64,000 nt of DNA from Agrobacterium rubi TR3 = NBRC 13261 (GTDB taxonomy: Bacteria; Pseudomonadota; Alphaproteobacteria; Rhizobiales; Rhizobiaceae): NCBI RefSeq assembly GCF_000739935.1, contig NZ_BBJU01000001.1, positions 45,780 to 109,779 on the forward strand. Direction: 5' to 3'. Each line of letters opens with the position of its first letter. The stretch's first letter is position 1. A program made the translations under genes and the position numbers. Shown here in pieces: positions 33,974 through 43,915 of the stretch. The notes beneath the pieces are model-generated. The model was given only the letters and a program-made list of their open reading frames with translations. It made no database searches and was not told the DNA's origin.

Positions 33974-35212
33974 ATGAAGAAGAACGTTCTCATCATCGGC
34001 GCCGGTGGCGTAGCACAGGTCGTGGCGCATAAGTGCGCCCAGAACAGCGATGTATTGGGAGACATTCATATTGCGTCGCGAACTTTGGAAAAGTGCCGCA
34101 AGATTGTCGAGTCCGTACGCGAAAAGAAGAGCCTCAAGACAAACGTAAAGCTTGAAGCCCATGCGCTTGACGCGATGGATATCGAGGCGACGAAGGCCTT
34201 GATCATGAAAACCGGCGTGCAGATCGTCATCAATGTCGGTTCTGCCTTCGTCAACATGTCCGTTCTTCGTGCCTGCATGGACACGGGCGTTGCCTATATG
34301 GATACAGCGATCCATGAGGACCCAACCAAGATCTGCGAAAATCCGCCTTGGTATGGAAACTACGAGTGGCAGCGCGCCGCCGAATGCAAGGAAAAGGGCG
34401 TCACCGCCATTCTCGGCGTCGGCTTCGATCCGGGCGTGGTCAACGCCTATGCGCGTCTGGCCAAGGATGAGTATTTCGACAAGGTCACCTCGGTTGATAT
34501 CGTCGATATCAATGCCGGTAGCCACGGTCGCTGGTTCTCGACCAATTTCGATCCAGAGATCAACTTCCGCGAATTCACCGGCGTCGTGTACTCCTGGCAG
34601 AACAACCAGTGGCAGACCAACCAGATGTTCGAAGTCGGTCAGGAATTCGATCTGCCCGTCGTCGGCAAGCAGAAGGCCTATATGACCGGCCACGACGAAG
34701 TGCATTCTCTGTCCAAGAACATGGACGGTGCCGATGTGCGTTTCTGGATGGGCTTTGGCGATCACTACATCAACGTCTTCACCGTGTTGAAAAACCTCGG
34801 ACTTCTCTCCGAAAAGCCGGTCAAGACGGCTGAAGGTCTGGAAGTCGTGCCGCTCAAGGTCGTGAAGGCCGTGCTGCCCGATCCATCGTCGTTGGCCCCC
34901 GATTACGTCGGCAAGACCTGCATCGGCGATGTCGTCAAGGGCATCAAGGACGGCAAGGAAACCGAAGTCTTCATTTACAACGTGGCGGACCACAAGGACG
35001 CCTACAATGAAGTCGGCTCACAGGGCATTTCCTACACCGCTGGCGTTCCACCGGTTGCCGCCGCCATGCTGATTGCGACGGGCGAATGGGATGTGAAGCA
35101 GATGGCCAATGTGGAAGAACTTCCACCGCAGCCGTTCCTGAACATCCTTAACCGCATCGGCTTGCCAAGCCGCATCAAGGACGAGAACGGCGACCGCGCC
35201 TTGACGTTCTGA
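33974..35212 (+). CDS. Carboxynorspermidine/carboxyspermidine dehydrogenase (saccharopine dehydrogenase family)
   Basis: 412 aa. N-terminal Rossmann domain with I-I-G-A-G-G-V-A-Q-V-V at residues 6-16. The middle G-F-D-P-G-V-V-N and W-F-S-T-N-F-D-P-E segments are typical of the saccharopine dehydrogenase-like family. It condenses putrescine (or diaminopropane) with aspartate semialdehyde using NADPH, giving the carboxy-polyamine that the preceding gene decarboxylates. The genes are 48 bases apart and co-oriented, and a strong terminator follows, so they form a two-gene operon. Substrate preference (putrescine versus diaminopropane) cannot be read from sequence. Confidence 0.88.
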   Translation: MKKNVLIIGAGGVAQVVAHKCAQNSDVLGDIHIASRTLEKCRKIVESVREKKSLKTNVKLEAHALDAMDIEATKALIMKTGVQIVINVGSAFVNMSVLRACMDTGVAYMDTAIHEDPTKICENPPWYGNYEWQRAAECKEKGVTAILGVGFDPGVVNAYARLAKDEYFDKVTSVDIVDINAGSHGRWFSTNFDPEINFREFTGVVYSWQNNQWQTNQMFEVGQEFDLPVVGKQKAYMTGHDEVHSLSKNMDGADVRFWMGFGDHYINVFTVLKNLGLLSEKPVKTAEGLEVVPLKVVKAVLPDPSSLAPDYVGKTCIGDVVKGIKDGKETEVFIYNVADHKDAYNEVGSQGISYTAGVPPVAAAMLIATGEWDVKQMANVEELPPQPFLNILNRIGLPSRIKDENGDRALTF

Positions 35213-35232
35213 TCGCGTGGAAACAGACAATA

Positions 35233-35259
35233 AAAAGCCCCGCTTGCGGGGCTTTTTTG
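35233..35259. terminator. Bidirectional terminator after the polyamine operon
   Basis: AAAAAGCCCC (35233-35242) and GGGGCTTTTT (35249-35258) flank GCTTGC. The A-run and T-run make it work on both strands, serving the DUF2934 gene as well. Confidence 0.9.
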
Positions 35260-35285
35260 TTGGCTTGTGTCACTTAGAAGGAAGT

Positions 35286-35522
35286 TTACTTCGTGGCAGA
35301 CTTGCGAGGTTTTGCCTTCGGCTTGGCAGCTTCAGCAGCAAGAGCAAGTTTCACATCGGCCTTTTTGCGATGTGCGGGCTTTGTGGCCTTGGAGTTTTGC
35401 AGCAGAGCATATTCCTGCTTGGCCTGCTCCCAATGTTCGGCATCACGGCCATGCTGGCGCCCATCTTTTTCCCACAAAGTGTAGGCGCGTTTGCTAATCC
35501 AATCATTTTCTGAAACCGGCAT
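35286..35522 (-). CDS. DUF2934 small basic protein
   Basis: 78 aa. The N-terminal half has the DUF2934 pattern (W-I-S-K-R-A-Y-T-L-W-E-x-x-G-R, then A-x-x-H-W-x-x-A). The C-terminal half is Lys/Ala/Pro-rich and strongly basic, possibly nucleic-acid binding. Such genes are frequent members of rhizobial stress regulons. GGGAGAT lies upstream of ATG 35522. A perfect EcfG promoter lies further upstream (35736-35760), implying an untranslated leader of about 205 bases. It ends just before the shared terminator. Confidence 0.82.
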   Translation of the reverse strand: MPVSENDWISKRAYTLWEKDGRQHGRDAEHWEQAKQEYALLQNSKATKPAHRKKADVKLALAAEAAKPKAKPRKSATK

Positions 35523-35694
35523 CTCTATCTCCCGTTAGAATATCATCAGCCATGGGATGGCTGTCCGTATGCGCCGGCTGCAACGCTGGACAGGAATAGC
35601 GCGCCGGTATTTCACCACATTATTACATGCCATGATTCGCAGGGGCGTCAAGTTAATTTGCTGCGCTGCAAGAACCTTGGTATTCCCGTTTATC

Positions 35695-35719
35695 GAGCAA
35701 TTTCAACGCTCAATTGCTC
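35695..35719 (-). promoter_or_regulatory. Hairpin in the long DUF2934 mRNA leader
   Basis: GAGCAATT/AATTGCTC, an 8-bp stem with a nine-base loop, just downstream of the predicted start of the EcfG transcript. There is no T-tract, so it is not a terminator. Confidence 0.4.
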
Positions 35720-35735
35720 CTGTCGTTGCATGGCA

Positions 35736-35760
35736 AACGATAAATGTTGCGTGAAGTTCC
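35736..35760 (-). promoter_or_regulatory. EcfG promoter toward the DUF2934 gene
   Basis: On the minus strand GGAAC (plus 35756-35760), 16 bases, CGTT (plus 35736-35739). Perfect match, located in the divergent gap close to the hydrolase gene start. Confidence 0.8.
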
Positions 35761-35806
35761 CCAGACCGTCACACTGCTGTTGCAGCGCATTGTTTGTGGA
35801 GGAGGC

Positions 35807-36880
35807 ATGATGCAGCAGGGCTCGCCAACAGATGAGATCATCGTCGAAAAACGGGGCAATGCCGGTCTGATCCGTCTCAACAGGCCCAAGGCCATCAACA
35901 GTCTAAATCAGGCGATGGTATCCGGCATGAAGGCGGGGCTGGATGCTTTTGCGCGCGACCCCGACATCACCTGCGTCATTCTTTCCGGTGAAGGCGAACG
36001 TGGACTGTGCGCTGGCGGAGACGTGCGCGAAATCCATGCGGCAAAGGCGGCGAGCGAGACTGATCGCACCCGGTTCTGGCGCGAAGAGTTTCCGCTGAAC
36101 TACACGATTTCCCATTATCCGAAGCCCTATATCGCTCTGATGGACGGCATCGTCATGGGCGGTGGCGTCGGCGTTTCGGCTCATGGTCGCTATCGCATCG
36201 TGACTGAGCGCACCCGGCTTGCCATGCCGGAAACGGCCATCGGCTATTTCCCGGATGTCGGCGCTTCCTGGCTACTGTCCAAGGCACCAGGTGAGGTGGG
36301 GACATGGCTGGGCCTGACGGGTCGTGAAATCGGCGCAGCCGACGCGATCTATGCCGGCCTTGCCGATGATCACGTCGCCGCCGACCGCCTTGGCGATTTG
36401 GTGCATGTGTTGGCGGACGTATCGTTTGCGGCGGATGTCGGTGCCGTGATCGAAGGTTTTTCCAGTAAGCCTGCGGTGGATGGTTTTCTCGCCAGCCATC
36501 AAAAGGAAATCGATGCTGCCTTTGGCTTCGATACGATGGAAGACATTATTGAAGCGCTCGCATCGACCGAGAGCGATTTTGCAAGGGAAACGCTGGCGAC
36601 ATTGCAATTGCGCTCGCCAACCAGCCTCAAGCTGACCTTGCAGCTGTTGCGTTTGGGACGGATGAGCTCGGGTCTTGTGGAATGCCTGGAGCGCGAGTTT
36701 GCCGCGGGCTGCGAAGTGCTGCGCAACCCCGATTTTTACGAAGGCGTGCGCGCAGCGCTCATCGACAAGGATCGCAACCCGAAATGGCGTCCCGACACGT
36801 TGGCGCAGGTGAGCGATGAGGATATTGATCGGTATTTTGTTTCCGCAAATCCACCACTCTTTGCCGATCATCGCCTGTGA
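35807..36880 (+). CDS. 3-hydroxyisobutyryl-CoA hydrolase / enoyl-CoA hydratase-isomerase family
   Basis: 357 aa, longer than plain enoyl-CoA hydratases (about 260) and right for HIBCH. Crotonase fold with oxyanion-hole segments G-L-C-A-G-G-D-V-R and I-V-M-G-G-G-V-G, then the HIBCH signature A-M-P-E-T-A-I-G-Y-F-P-D-V-G-A-S-W. The C-terminal helical extension is present. It would release 3-hydroxyisobutyrate in valine breakdown. Starts at ATG 35807 after GGAGGAGG; the TTG at 35744 would place the ribosome site inside the gene. It stands alone, upstream of the sulfate operon. Confidence 0.88.
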   Translation: MMQQGSPTDEIIVEKRGNAGLIRLNRPKAINSLNQAMVSGMKAGLDAFARDPDITCVILSGEGERGLCAGGDVREIHAAKAASETDRTRFWREEFPLNYTISHYPKPYIALMDGIVMGGGVGVSAHGRYRIVTERTRLAMPETAIGYFPDVGASWLLSKAPGEVGTWLGLTGREIGAADAIYAGLADDHVAADRLGDLVHVLADVSFAADVGAVIEGFSSKPAVDGFLASHQKEIDAAFGFDTMEDIIEALASTESDFARETLATLQLRSPTSLKLTLQLLRLGRMSSGLVECLEREFAAGCEVLRNPDFYEGVRAALIDKDRNPKWRPDTLAQVSDEDIDRYFVSANPPLFADHRL

Positions 36881-37027
36881 GTTTTGCCGAGCGCAACTTA
36901 TGTTCGATCGGGACTGGATGCGCAGCAAAACATTCTAAGATCGACTTGCGATGAGGAGGACAATTCCTCGCGCCGTCAGGACCGCTTCCCTATCTTGCCG
37001 GTACAATTTTGTGCTGTGGGGAATTCC

Positions 37028-38014
37028 ATGAAACGGATCATGCTTATCGGTGCTGCTGTCGCAGCGCTTCTGTCGACCTCTGCCTTTGCACAGGAGCCGA
37101 AAACGCTTCTCAACGCATCTTATGATGTGGCGCGCGAAGTGTTTGCTGCCGAAAACGAAGCCTTCATCAAGGCTCATCCCGGCGTCACCATCGACCAGTC
37201 GCATGCGGGCACCTCCAAGCAGGCGCGCGCCATCGTGGAAGGTCTGGAAGCCGATGTCGTGACCTTCAATCAGGTCACCGATATCGATTTTCTCGTGAAG
37301 CAGGGCTTCGTTTCAGCCGATTGGAAGAAGAGTTTCGCCAACGATGCGTCGCCCTTCTATTCCTTCCCGTCCTTCCTCGTTCGGGCCGGTAACCCCAAGA
37401 ATATTAAGGACTGGGACGATCTTGTCAGGGATGATGTGAAGCTGGTTTTCCCGAACCCGAAGACATCTGGCAACGCCCGTTACACCTATCTGGCCGCGAC
37501 CGCCTTCGCCAAGGAAAAGTTCAACAACGACGACGCCAAGGTTCAGGAGTTCATCAAGAAGGTGTTCGCCAACACGCCCGTCTTCGATACCGGAGGCCGC
37601 GCAGCAACGACCACCTTTGTCGAGCGCGAAGTCGGCGACGTGCTGATCACCTTCGAGGCTGAAACACGCGGCATCGCCAAGCAATATGGTACCGACAAGT
37701 TTGAGAGCGTCGTTCCCTCCGTCAGCCTGCTTTCCGAATTTCCGGTCGCCGTCGTCGACAAGGTCGTGGACAAACGCGGCTCCCGCGATCTGGCGAAGTC
37801 CTATCTCGATTTCCTTTATACCGAGGAAGGCCAGCGCATCGCCGCACAGTTCGGTCACCGCGTCCACGATCAAAAGGTCACGGCCGAGTTCAAGGATCAG
37901 TTCCCGGATATCCGCCTGGTCAACGTCAACGATGTCTTCGGTGGCTGGGATAAAATCCAGAAAGAACACTTCGCGTCAGGGGCCGTGCTTGATACGCTTT
38001 ACGGCAACCGTTAA
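37028..38014 (+). CDS. sbp: Sulfate ABC transporter substrate-binding protein
   Basis: 328 aa. A Sec signal peptide (cleavage after S-A-F-A) precedes a type 2 binding protein. It has the Sbp/CysP motifs N-A-S-Y-D-V-A-R-E near residue 28, H-A-G-T-S-K-Q-A-R-A, and N-P-K-T-S-G-N-A-R-Y-T-Y-L. These are the loops that wrap the sulfate dianion. First gene of a complete importer operon sbp-cysT-cysW-cysA. ATG 37028 is preceded by GGGGAAT. A GC hairpin follows its stop (38039-38064) and may set expression of the binding protein above the membrane parts. Confidence 0.93.
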   Translation: MKRIMLIGAAVAALLSTSAFAQEPKTLLNASYDVAREVFAAENEAFIKAHPGVTIDQSHAGTSKQARAIVEGLEADVVTFNQVTDIDFLVKQGFVSADWKKSFANDASPFYSFPSFLVRAGNPKNIKDWDDLVRDDVKLVFPNPKTSGNARYTYLAATAFAKEKFNNDDAKVQEFIKKVFANTPVFDTGGRAATTTFVEREVGDVLITFEAETRGIAKQYGTDKFESVVPSVSLLSEFPVAVVDKVVDKRGSRDLAKSYLDFLYTEEGQRIAAQFGHRVHDQKVTAEFKDQFPDIRLVNVNDVFGGWDKIQKEHFASGAVLDTLYGNR

Positions 38015-38038
38015 TCGCTGACTGGTTGAGAGAACATC

Positions 38039-38064
38039 GACCCGGCTGGGCCTCCCGCCGGGTC
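38039..38064 (+). other. Intra-operon hairpin between sbp and cysT
   Basis: GACCCGGC (38039-38046) / GCCGGGTC (38057-38064), an 8-bp stem with a ten-base loop and no T-run. It is likely to stabilise the upstream sbp mRNA or partly attenuate the operon. Confidence 0.5.
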
Positions 38065-38088
38065 GCTTTGGCATGATAGGGGACGGGT

Positions 38089-38910
38089 TTGAGACGCAAT
38101 GTTTTGCCGGGGCTGCGATTGTCGCTCGGCGTCACTCTGCTGTATGTCGGCATCATCGTCGTCCTGCCGCTGGCCGCACTCGTCTTCAAGGCGGCGAGTC
38201 TCGGCCCTGCCGAATACTGGGCCATCGTGTCGTCGCCACGTGCCGTTGCCAGCTACCGCGTGACTGTGCTCTGTGCGCTGGTGGCCACCGTTTTCAATGT
38301 CATGTTCGGCCTTTCGCTGGCCTGGGTGCTGACCCGCTATCGCTTCCCCGGGTGGCGTCTGGTCGATGCCATCGTGGACCTTCCCTTCGCGCTGCCCACG
38401 GCGGTCGCCGGTATTGCGCTGACGGCGCTGTTCGCGGGCAATGGCTGGTTCGGCTCCGTCCTTGCGTATGCCGGTATCAAGGTCGCCTATACGCCGCTCG
38501 GCATCATCGTCGCCATGGCGTTTACGAGCCTGCCCTTCATCGTGCGCACGGTGCAGCCGGTGCTGGAAGACCTCGATCCGGCGCTGGAAGAGGCTGCGCA
38601 GTCTCTCGGTGGCTCCGATTTCGAAATCTTCCGCAAGGTCATCCTGCCGCTGCTGACACCTGCCATTCTTGCCGGTATTTCTTTGTCTTTCGCCCGCAGT
38701 CTGGGAGAGTTCGGCGCGATCATCTTCATCGCGGGCAACCAGCCGTTTTCCACTGAAATCACCTCGCTTCTCGTCTTCATCCGGCTGGAGGAATATGATT
38801 ATCAGGCCGCAGCCGCCATCGCCTCGGTGCTGTTGATCACCGCTTTCGTCATGCTGGCCGTCACCAATTTTCTGCAAACTCGCGCCTTGCGCTATACGGT
38901 GAGGAGTTGA
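38089..38910 (+). CDS. cysT: Sulfate ABC transporter permease CysT
   Basis: 273 aa with about six transmembrane helices and the EAA loop that docks the ATPase (E-A-A-Q-S-L-G-G-S near residue 167, followed by the G-x-x-x-x-x-x-x-L-P-L-L-T pattern). Starts at TTG 38089: AGGGGAC lies six bases upstream and no in-frame ATG or GTG is nearby. The sequence L-P-T-A-V-A-G-I-A-L is typical of the CysT/CysU branch. Partner of cysW, four bases downstream. Confidence 0.92.
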   Translation: MRRNVLPGLRLSLGVTLLYVGIIVVLPLAALVFKAASLGPAEYWAIVSSPRAVASYRVTVLCALVATVFNVMFGLSLAWVLTRYRFPGWRLVDAIVDLPFALPTAVAGIALTALFAGNGWFGSVLAYAGIKVAYTPLGIIVAMAFTSLPFIVRTVQPVLEDLDPALEEAAQSLGGSDFEIFRKVILPLLTPAILAGISLSFARSLGEFGAIIFIAGNQPFSTEITSLLVFIRLEEYDYQAAAAIASVLLITAFVMLAVTNFLQTRALRYTVRS

Positions 38911-38914
38911 GGAG

Positions 38915-39796
38915 ATGAGTGCTCATTCCGCCCGCCGCAAGCCGCCCCGCGTGGGTGACGCGCCCTTCGTGCGCCGTTCGCTCATCGCGTTCGTTCTGAT
39001 CATTGGTGCGCTTCTCGTCGTCGCGCCCTTGCTCATCATCGGCGTCGAGGCCTTCTCGCAGGGCGTCAAGGTTTTCACCGCCACCATCGGCCATCCCGAT
39101 ACCCGCCACGCCATCTTGCTGACGGTGATCACGGCCTTGATCTCCGTGCCCGTCAACACCGCGTTCGGTATCGCGGCGGCATGGTCCATCACCAAGTTCG
39201 ATTTTTGGGGCAGACGGTTTCTGCTGGTCATCATCGAGATTCCCTTCTCCATCTCGCCCATCGTTGCCGGTGTTGCCTATCTCTTCGTTTACGGCTTGCA
39301 AGGGCTCCTTGGCCCGTTCTTCGCGGCCTATGACATCAAGGTGCTCTTCGCGCTTCCCGGCATCGTGCTGGCCTCCATGTTCGTCACCGCACCCTTCGTG
39401 GCGCGCGAATTGATCCCGCTGATGCAGGCACAGGGGCGTGATCTGGAAGAGGCCGCGACCTCGCTAGGAGCATCCGGCTGGCGCACCTTCTTCTCTGTCA
39501 CGCTGCCCAATATCAAATGGGCGCTGCTCTATGGCGTCGTGCTGTGCAATGCGCGCGTGATGGGTGAATTCGGTGCGGTGTCGGTGGTCTCGGGCAATAT
39601 TCGGGGCCAGACCAACACGCTGCCTTTGCATATCGAACTGCTCTACCATGATTATCAGGCCGCAGGCGCGTTTGCCTCGGCGTCCATTCTTGCGGCTCTC
39701 GCCGTCGTCACCATCATTGCCAAGGTCGCGCTGGAAAAGCGCGGGGCAGGGCGTGGCGCTAAGAAAACCGCTGCCGCACCGGAGACAAGCGCATGA
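38915..39796 (+). CDS. cysW: Sulfate ABC transporter permease CysW
   Basis: 293 aa. A polar N-terminus, about six transmembrane helices, and the EAA loop E-A-A-T-S-L-G-A-S near residue 180. The S-I-S-P-I-V-A-G segment fits CysW. The ATG follows GAGGAG and the cysT stop by four bases; the stop overlaps the cysA start (ATGA). Forms the transmembrane heterodimer with CysT. Confidence 0.92.
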   Translation: MSAHSARRKPPRVGDAPFVRRSLIAFVLIIGALLVVAPLLIIGVEAFSQGVKVFTATIGHPDTRHAILLTVITALISVPVNTAFGIAAAWSITKFDFWGRRFLLVIIEIPFSISPIVAGVAYLFVYGLQGLLGPFFAAYDIKVLFALPGIVLASMFVTAPFVARELIPLMQAQGRDLEEAATSLGASGWRTFFSVTLPNIKWALLYGVVLCNARVMGEFGAVSVVSGNIRGQTNTLPLHIELLYHDYQAAGAFASASILAALAVVTIIAKVALEKRGAGRGAKKTAAAPETSA

Positions 39797-40824
39797 AAAT
39801 CCGCCTCGAAAACGTGGTGAAAACCTTCGACACCTTTCGTGCCGTGCGCGATGTCTCGCTGGATATCGAAAGCGGGGAACTGCTGGCACTGCTCGGTCCC
39901 TCAGGCTCCGGCAAGACGACGATCCTGCGCATGGTTGCCGGGCTCGAATATACCGATGGCGGCCACATCTATTTCGGGGATGAAGACGCCACGAATATTC
40001 CGGTCCGCGACCGTGGCGTCGGCTTCGTCTTCCAGCACTACGCGCTCTTCCCGCATATGACGCTGCATGAAAACATCGCTTTCGGCATGAAAGTCTCCAA
40101 GGTCAAGCGCGACAAGGCGGCCATCGATGCGCGGGTGGAAGAGCTGCTGCGGCTGGTGAAGCTCGATGGGCTGGGCGAACGTTTCCCCGCACAAATCTCC
40201 GGTGGTCAGCGGCAGCGCGTGGCGCTTGCCCGTGCGTTGTCCGTCGATCCCAAGGTGCTGCTGCTGGACGAACCCTTCGGTGCGCTCGACGCCAATGTCC
40301 GACGCGACTTGCGCCGCTGGCTGCGCGAAATCCATACCGAACTCGGCATCACCACCATTTTCGTGACGCATGATCAGGAAGAAGCACTCGATCTCGCCGA
40401 CCGCGTCGTCATTCTCAATCAGGGCGAAATTATCCAGCAGGGCACACCTAAAGACGTCTGCCGCCAGCCGAATTCTTCTTTCGTCATGCGTTTCCTCGGG
40501 GATGCGAACCGCATTTCCGGCACAGCCCGCTCCGGCAAGATTTTCGTCGGAAAAGCCGAAGTCCCCTTTGCCTATGGTCAAGCCGATGGCCCCGTCGATA
40601 TCTACGCCCGCCCCAATGATCTGGAATGGGAAGACCTTCATGATGGCATTCCGGCGCAGGTCACCCGCGTGCTGGACCGCGCAGGCGACCGCCGCGTCAT
40701 TGCCTCCACCACGGAAGGCGACCTGCTGGAATTCGACGTGCCACCCGAAACGGCGGTAGAAGCCGGAGACCACGGTCACATCGTCATCCGCCGCGCGAAG
40801 ATTTTCCCGGCGGAGAGGGCTTGA
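39793..40824 (+). CDS. cysA: Sulfate ABC transporter ATP-binding protein CysA
   Basis: 343 aa. Walker [10 protein letters not shown] (residues 36-44), signature I-S-G-G-Q-R-Q-R-V near 135, and Walker [13 protein letters not shown] near 155. A C-terminal regulatory (TOBE-like) domain from about 240 is as in CysA/MalK. Overlaps cysW by four bases, completing the importer. No CysB or other cysteine regulator gene is in the window. A terminator shared with the convergent dehydrogenase follows. Confidence 0.94.
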   Translation: MKIRLENVVKTFDTFRAVRDVSLDIESGELLALLGPSGSGKTTILRMVAGLEYTDGGHIYFGDEDATNIPVRDRGVGFVFQHYALFPHMTLHENIAFGMKVSKVKRDKAAIDARVEELLRLVKLDGLGERFPAQISGGQRQRVALARALSVDPKVLLLDEPFGALDANVRRDLRRWLREIHTELGITTIFVTHDQEEALDLADRVVILNQGEIIQQGTPKDVCRQPNSSFVMRFLGDANRISGTARSGKIFVGKAEVPFAYGQADGPVDIYARPNDLEWEDLHDGIPAQVTRVLDRAGDRRVIASTTEGDLLEFDVPPETAVEAGDHGHIVIRRAKIFPAERA

Positions 40825-40870
40825 CCGGAAATATTCTAGCTTAATCCACCGGGGCTATCCCCGATATCAA

Positions 40871-40896
40871 AAAGCCCGGCGTCTCCGCCGGGCTTT
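40871..40896. terminator. Bidirectional terminator between cysA and the dehydrogenase gene
   Basis: AAAGCCCGGC/GCCGGGCTTT, a perfect 10-bp stem (40871-40880, 40887-40896) with loop GTCTCC, flanked by A's on the left and T's on the right. Confidence 0.85.
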
Positions 40897-40909
40897 ACTG
40901 TATTCTTGA

Positions 40910-42346
40910 TCAGCTCATCTGGCTGATGAAGCGGGTTTCGAGATAGGCTTCGACCGCTTCCGAACCACCTTCCGTGCCGTAGCCGGAGTCCTTGATGCCG
41001 CCGAACGGGACTTCAGGGATGGCGAGGCCGTTGTGGTTGACGGTCAGCATGCCTGCTTCGACGCGCTGGCTGAGGGCATGGGCAGTTTTGACCGAGCCTG
41101 TGAAGGCATAGGATGCAAGGCCGAAGGGCAGGCGGTTTGCTTCTTCCAAAGCTTCATCCAGCGTGGAGAAGCGGTTGACGATGGCGACGGGGCCGAAGGG
41201 CTCTTCGTTCATCATCTTGGCAGATGTCGGAACGTCGGTCAGCACGGTGGGCTCGAAGAAGTTGCCCTTGTTGCCGATGCGCTTGCCGCCGGTTTTCAAA
41301 ACGGCACCCTTCGATACGGCGTCCTGGATCATCTCTTCCATGGCCGGGATGCGGCGTTCGTTGGCCAGCGGGCCCATGGTCGTATCTGCATCCAGACCGT
41401 TGCCGACCTTGACGCTCTCGGCATATTTCACGATGCCATCGATGAACTTGTCGGCAATGCTGTCCTGAATGAGGAAGCGGGTCGGGGCGACGCAAACCTG
41501 ACCGGCGTTGCGGAACTTGGCAGTGGCGGAAACCTCGATGGCCTTGGCCAGATCGGCATCGTCGAAAACCAGAACAGGAGCATGACCGCCCAGTTCCATG
41601 GTCGCGCGCTTCATGTGCTTGCCAGCCAGCGCGGCCAGATGCTTGCCGACAGGCGTGGAGCCCGTGAACGAAATCTTGCGGATGACCGGATGCGGAATGA
41701 GGTATTCGGAGATTTCCGAGGGTACGCCGTAAACGAGGTTGACGACACCAGCCGGAACGCCTGCATCCACGAAGGCGCGGATGAGTTCGGCAGGCGAAGC
41801 CGGTGTTTCCTCAGGTGCCTTGACGATGATGGAGCAACCGGTTGCCACAGCGGCAGACAGCTTGCGCACGACCTGGTTGATCGGGAAGTTCCATGGCGTG
41901 AAGGCGGCCACGGGGCCGACCGGGAACTTGATGGCAAGGTTGGAAACGCCACCGAAGCGGGCAGGGATGACCTGACCATAAGTGCGGCGGGCTTCTTCGG
42001 CAAACCAGTCGATCGTGTCGGCAGCGTTGATGATTTCCATCTTGGACTGCGCCAGCGGCTTGCCCTGTTCACGCGTCATCAGCCATGCGATGTAGTCGAT
42101 GCGCTGGCGCACGAGATCGGCAGCCTTGCGCATAATCTTGGAACGCTCGAATGCGGAGGTCTCACGCCAGACCTTGAAGCCCTTGTCGGCAGCGTCGAGC
42201 GCCAGATCCAGATCGGCTTTTTCGGCGTGGGCAATTGTGCCCAGCGTTTCGTCGGTCGCCGGGTCGAGAACCTCGATGGTCTTGCCGGACAGGGCATCGC
42301 GCCATTCGCCGTTGATGAGAAGCTTGATGTCGGGATAGCTGTGCAT
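40910..42346 (-). CDS. NAD(P)-dependent aldehyde dehydrogenase, succinate-semialdehyde dehydrogenase type
   Basis: 478 aa. ALDH fold: cofactor segment [10 protein letters not shown], general base in M-E-L-G-G-H-A-P, and catalytic Cys285 in [12 protein letters not shown]. The G-H-A-P and C-V-A-P-T-R signatures place it in the GabD/alpha-ketoglutarate-semialdehyde group. Likely substrates are succinate semialdehyde (from GABA) or ketoglutarate semialdehyde. ATG 42346 is preferred, with GAAGG nine bases upstream; the frame runs 46 codons further up without family similarity. Downstream of glutaryl-CoA dehydrogenase on the same strand but with a 285-base gap. Confidence 0.87.
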   Translation of the reverse strand: MHSYPDIKLLINGEWRDALSGKTIEVLDPATDETLGTIAHAEKADLDLALDAADKGFKVWRETSAFERSKIMRKAADLVRQRIDYIAWLMTREQGKPLAQSKMEIINAADTIDWFAEEARRTYGQVIPARFGGVSNLAIKFPVGPVAAFTPWNFPINQVVRKLSAAVATGCSIIVKAPEETPASPAELIRAFVDAGVPAGVVNLVYGVPSEISEYLIPHPVIRKISFTGSTPVGKHLAALAGKHMKRATMELGGHAPVLVFDDADLAKAIEVSATAKFRNAGQVCVAPTRFLIQDSIADKFIDGIVKYAESVKVGNGLDADTTMGPLANERRIPAMEEMIQDAVSKGAVLKTGGKRIGNKGNFFEPTVLTDVPTSAKMMNEEPFGPVAIVNRFSTLDEALEEANRLPFGLASYAFTGSVKTAHALSQRVEAGMLTVNHNGLAIPEVPFGGIKDSGYGTEGGSEAVEAYLETRFISQMS

Positions 42347-42631
42347 GTGAAATACCTTCGTGACTTGACCGACCGGCACGGTGCCGATGCTGTGGCGTTG
42401 ACTTGCGGTCTCGGAATTTACCGGCGCTGCATGACATGTCTTCCGTTGCGGGACAATCGAAGGCAGCGAGACCGGATATGGCAAATGGACCTGCCAGAGA
42501 CGATGATGACATCTCTATATTAATTCGTGCGGCGGCGGTTTCAACCGGTCAGGGCGTTAAAAAGTATTATTTATTTCGCATCGCAGCAAAACCGGCGACG
42601 AATGGCCGCCGATTTTGCTATTTCGATTATC

Positions 42632-43819
42632 TCAGAAAAACGCCTGAATCCCGGTCTGGGCGCGACCGAGGATCAGCGCATGGACGTCGTGCGTGCCCTC
42701 ATAGGTGTTGACCGTTTCCAGGTTCTGGGCGTGGCGCATGACGTGATATTCGATCTGGATGCCATTGCCGCCATGCATGTCGCGGGCCTGACGGGCGATA
42801 TCCAGCGCCTTGCCGCAATTGTTGCGCTTGACGATGGAAATCATCTCCGGTGCCATTTTGTGGTCATCGAACAGACGACCGACGCGCAAGGACGCCTGAA
42901 GGCCGAGCGTGATTTCCGTCTGCATATCGGCCAGCTTCTTCTGGTAAAGCTGCATGCCAGCCAGCGGTTTGCCGAACTGCTTGCGGTCCATGCCATATTG
43001 GTGGGCGCGGAACCAGCAGTCTTCGGCGGCACCCAGCACGCCCCAGGAAATGCCGTAGCGGGCGCGGTTGAGGCAGCCGAACGGACCCTTGAGGCCCGAA
43101 ACATTGGGCAACAGCGCATCTTCGCTCACTTCGACGCCATCCATGACGATTTCGCCGGTGATGGAGGCGCGCAGCGACAGCTTGCCACCGATCTTGGGGG
43201 CGGACAGGCCCTTCATGCCCTTTTCCAGCACGAAGCCACGGATCTGGTTGTCATGGGCTTCGGATTTTGCCCAAACGACGAAGACATCGGCAATCGGCGA
43301 GTTGGAAATCCACATCTTGGAGCCGCGCAGGCGATATCCGCCGGAAATCTTTTCGGCGCGAGTCTTCATGCCGTTGGGGTCGGAACCGGCATCCGGCTCC
43401 GTCAGGCCGAAACAGCCGATCAACTCGCCCGACACGAGGCCGGGCAGATACTTGTCCTTCTGCTCTTCCGAGCCATAGGCAAAGATCGGGTAGATGACGA
43501 GCGAGGATTGCACGCTCATCATCGAGCGATAGCCGCTGTCGATGCGCTCGACTTCGCGGGCGACGAGGCCGTAAGCGACGTAGCTGGCTTCAGCAGCACC
43601 GTATTTTTCAGGAAGCGTCACGCCCAGAAGGCCGGTCTGGCCCATCAGGCGGAACAGCTCAGGCTCTGATGTTTCCGAGAGATAGGCTTCGTTGATGCGT
43701 GGCAGAAGCTCCGATTGGGCAAAGGCCGCTGCCGTATCGCGGATCATCCGCTCGTCTTCTGTCAGTTGGTCCTCGAGAAGAAACGGGTCCTGCCAATTGA
43801 ATGCTGTGCGTTCGCTCAC
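42632..43819 (-). CDS. gcdH: Glutaryl-CoA dehydrogenase
   Basis: 395 aa. Acyl-CoA dehydrogenase fold with N-terminal helical domain and FAD loop [14 protein letters not shown] (near residue 133). The catalytic Glu lies in [15 protein letters not shown] near the C-terminus, and the [12 protein letters not shown] segment marks the GCDH subfamily. Oxidatively decarboxylates glutaryl-CoA to crotonyl-CoA in lysine/tryptophan catabolism. Divergent from a LysR gene, a common pairing for this enzyme. It links thematically with the ALDH7 gene at 19 kb, although the two are far apart. Confidence 0.92.
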   Translation of the reverse strand: MSERTAFNWQDPFLLEDQLTEDERMIRDTAAAFAQSELLPRINEAYLSETSEPELFRLMGQTGLLGVTLPEKYGAAEASYVAYGLVAREVERIDSGYRSMMSVQSSLVIYPIFAYGSEEQKDKYLPGLVSGELIGCFGLTEPDAGSDPNGMKTRAEKISGGYRLRGSKMWISNSPIADVFVVWAKSEAHDNQIRGFVLEKGMKGLSAPKIGGKLSLRASITGEIVMDGVEVSEDALLPNVSGLKGPFGCLNRARYGISWGVLGAAEDCWFRAHQYGMDRKQFGKPLAGMQLYQKKLADMQTEITLGLQASLRVGRLFDDHKMAPEMISIVKRNNCGKALDIARQARDMHGGNGIQIEYHVMRHAQNLETVNTYEGTHDVHALILGRAQTGIQAFF

Positions 43820-43915
43820 GGTAAATCTCCAAAATTGCTGCCGTGATTATTGGCCTTTGGCACCATCGCGGCAAGCCATGTTTACTCATTTTGCTATTAC
43901 AGATAGGAATGCGCC

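Noticed and set aside
35535..35633. 32-codon minus-strand frame in the DUF2934 leader
   Set aside because: No Shine-Dalgarno site and Arg/Cys-rich chance-like composition; kept only as a point to check in the findings.
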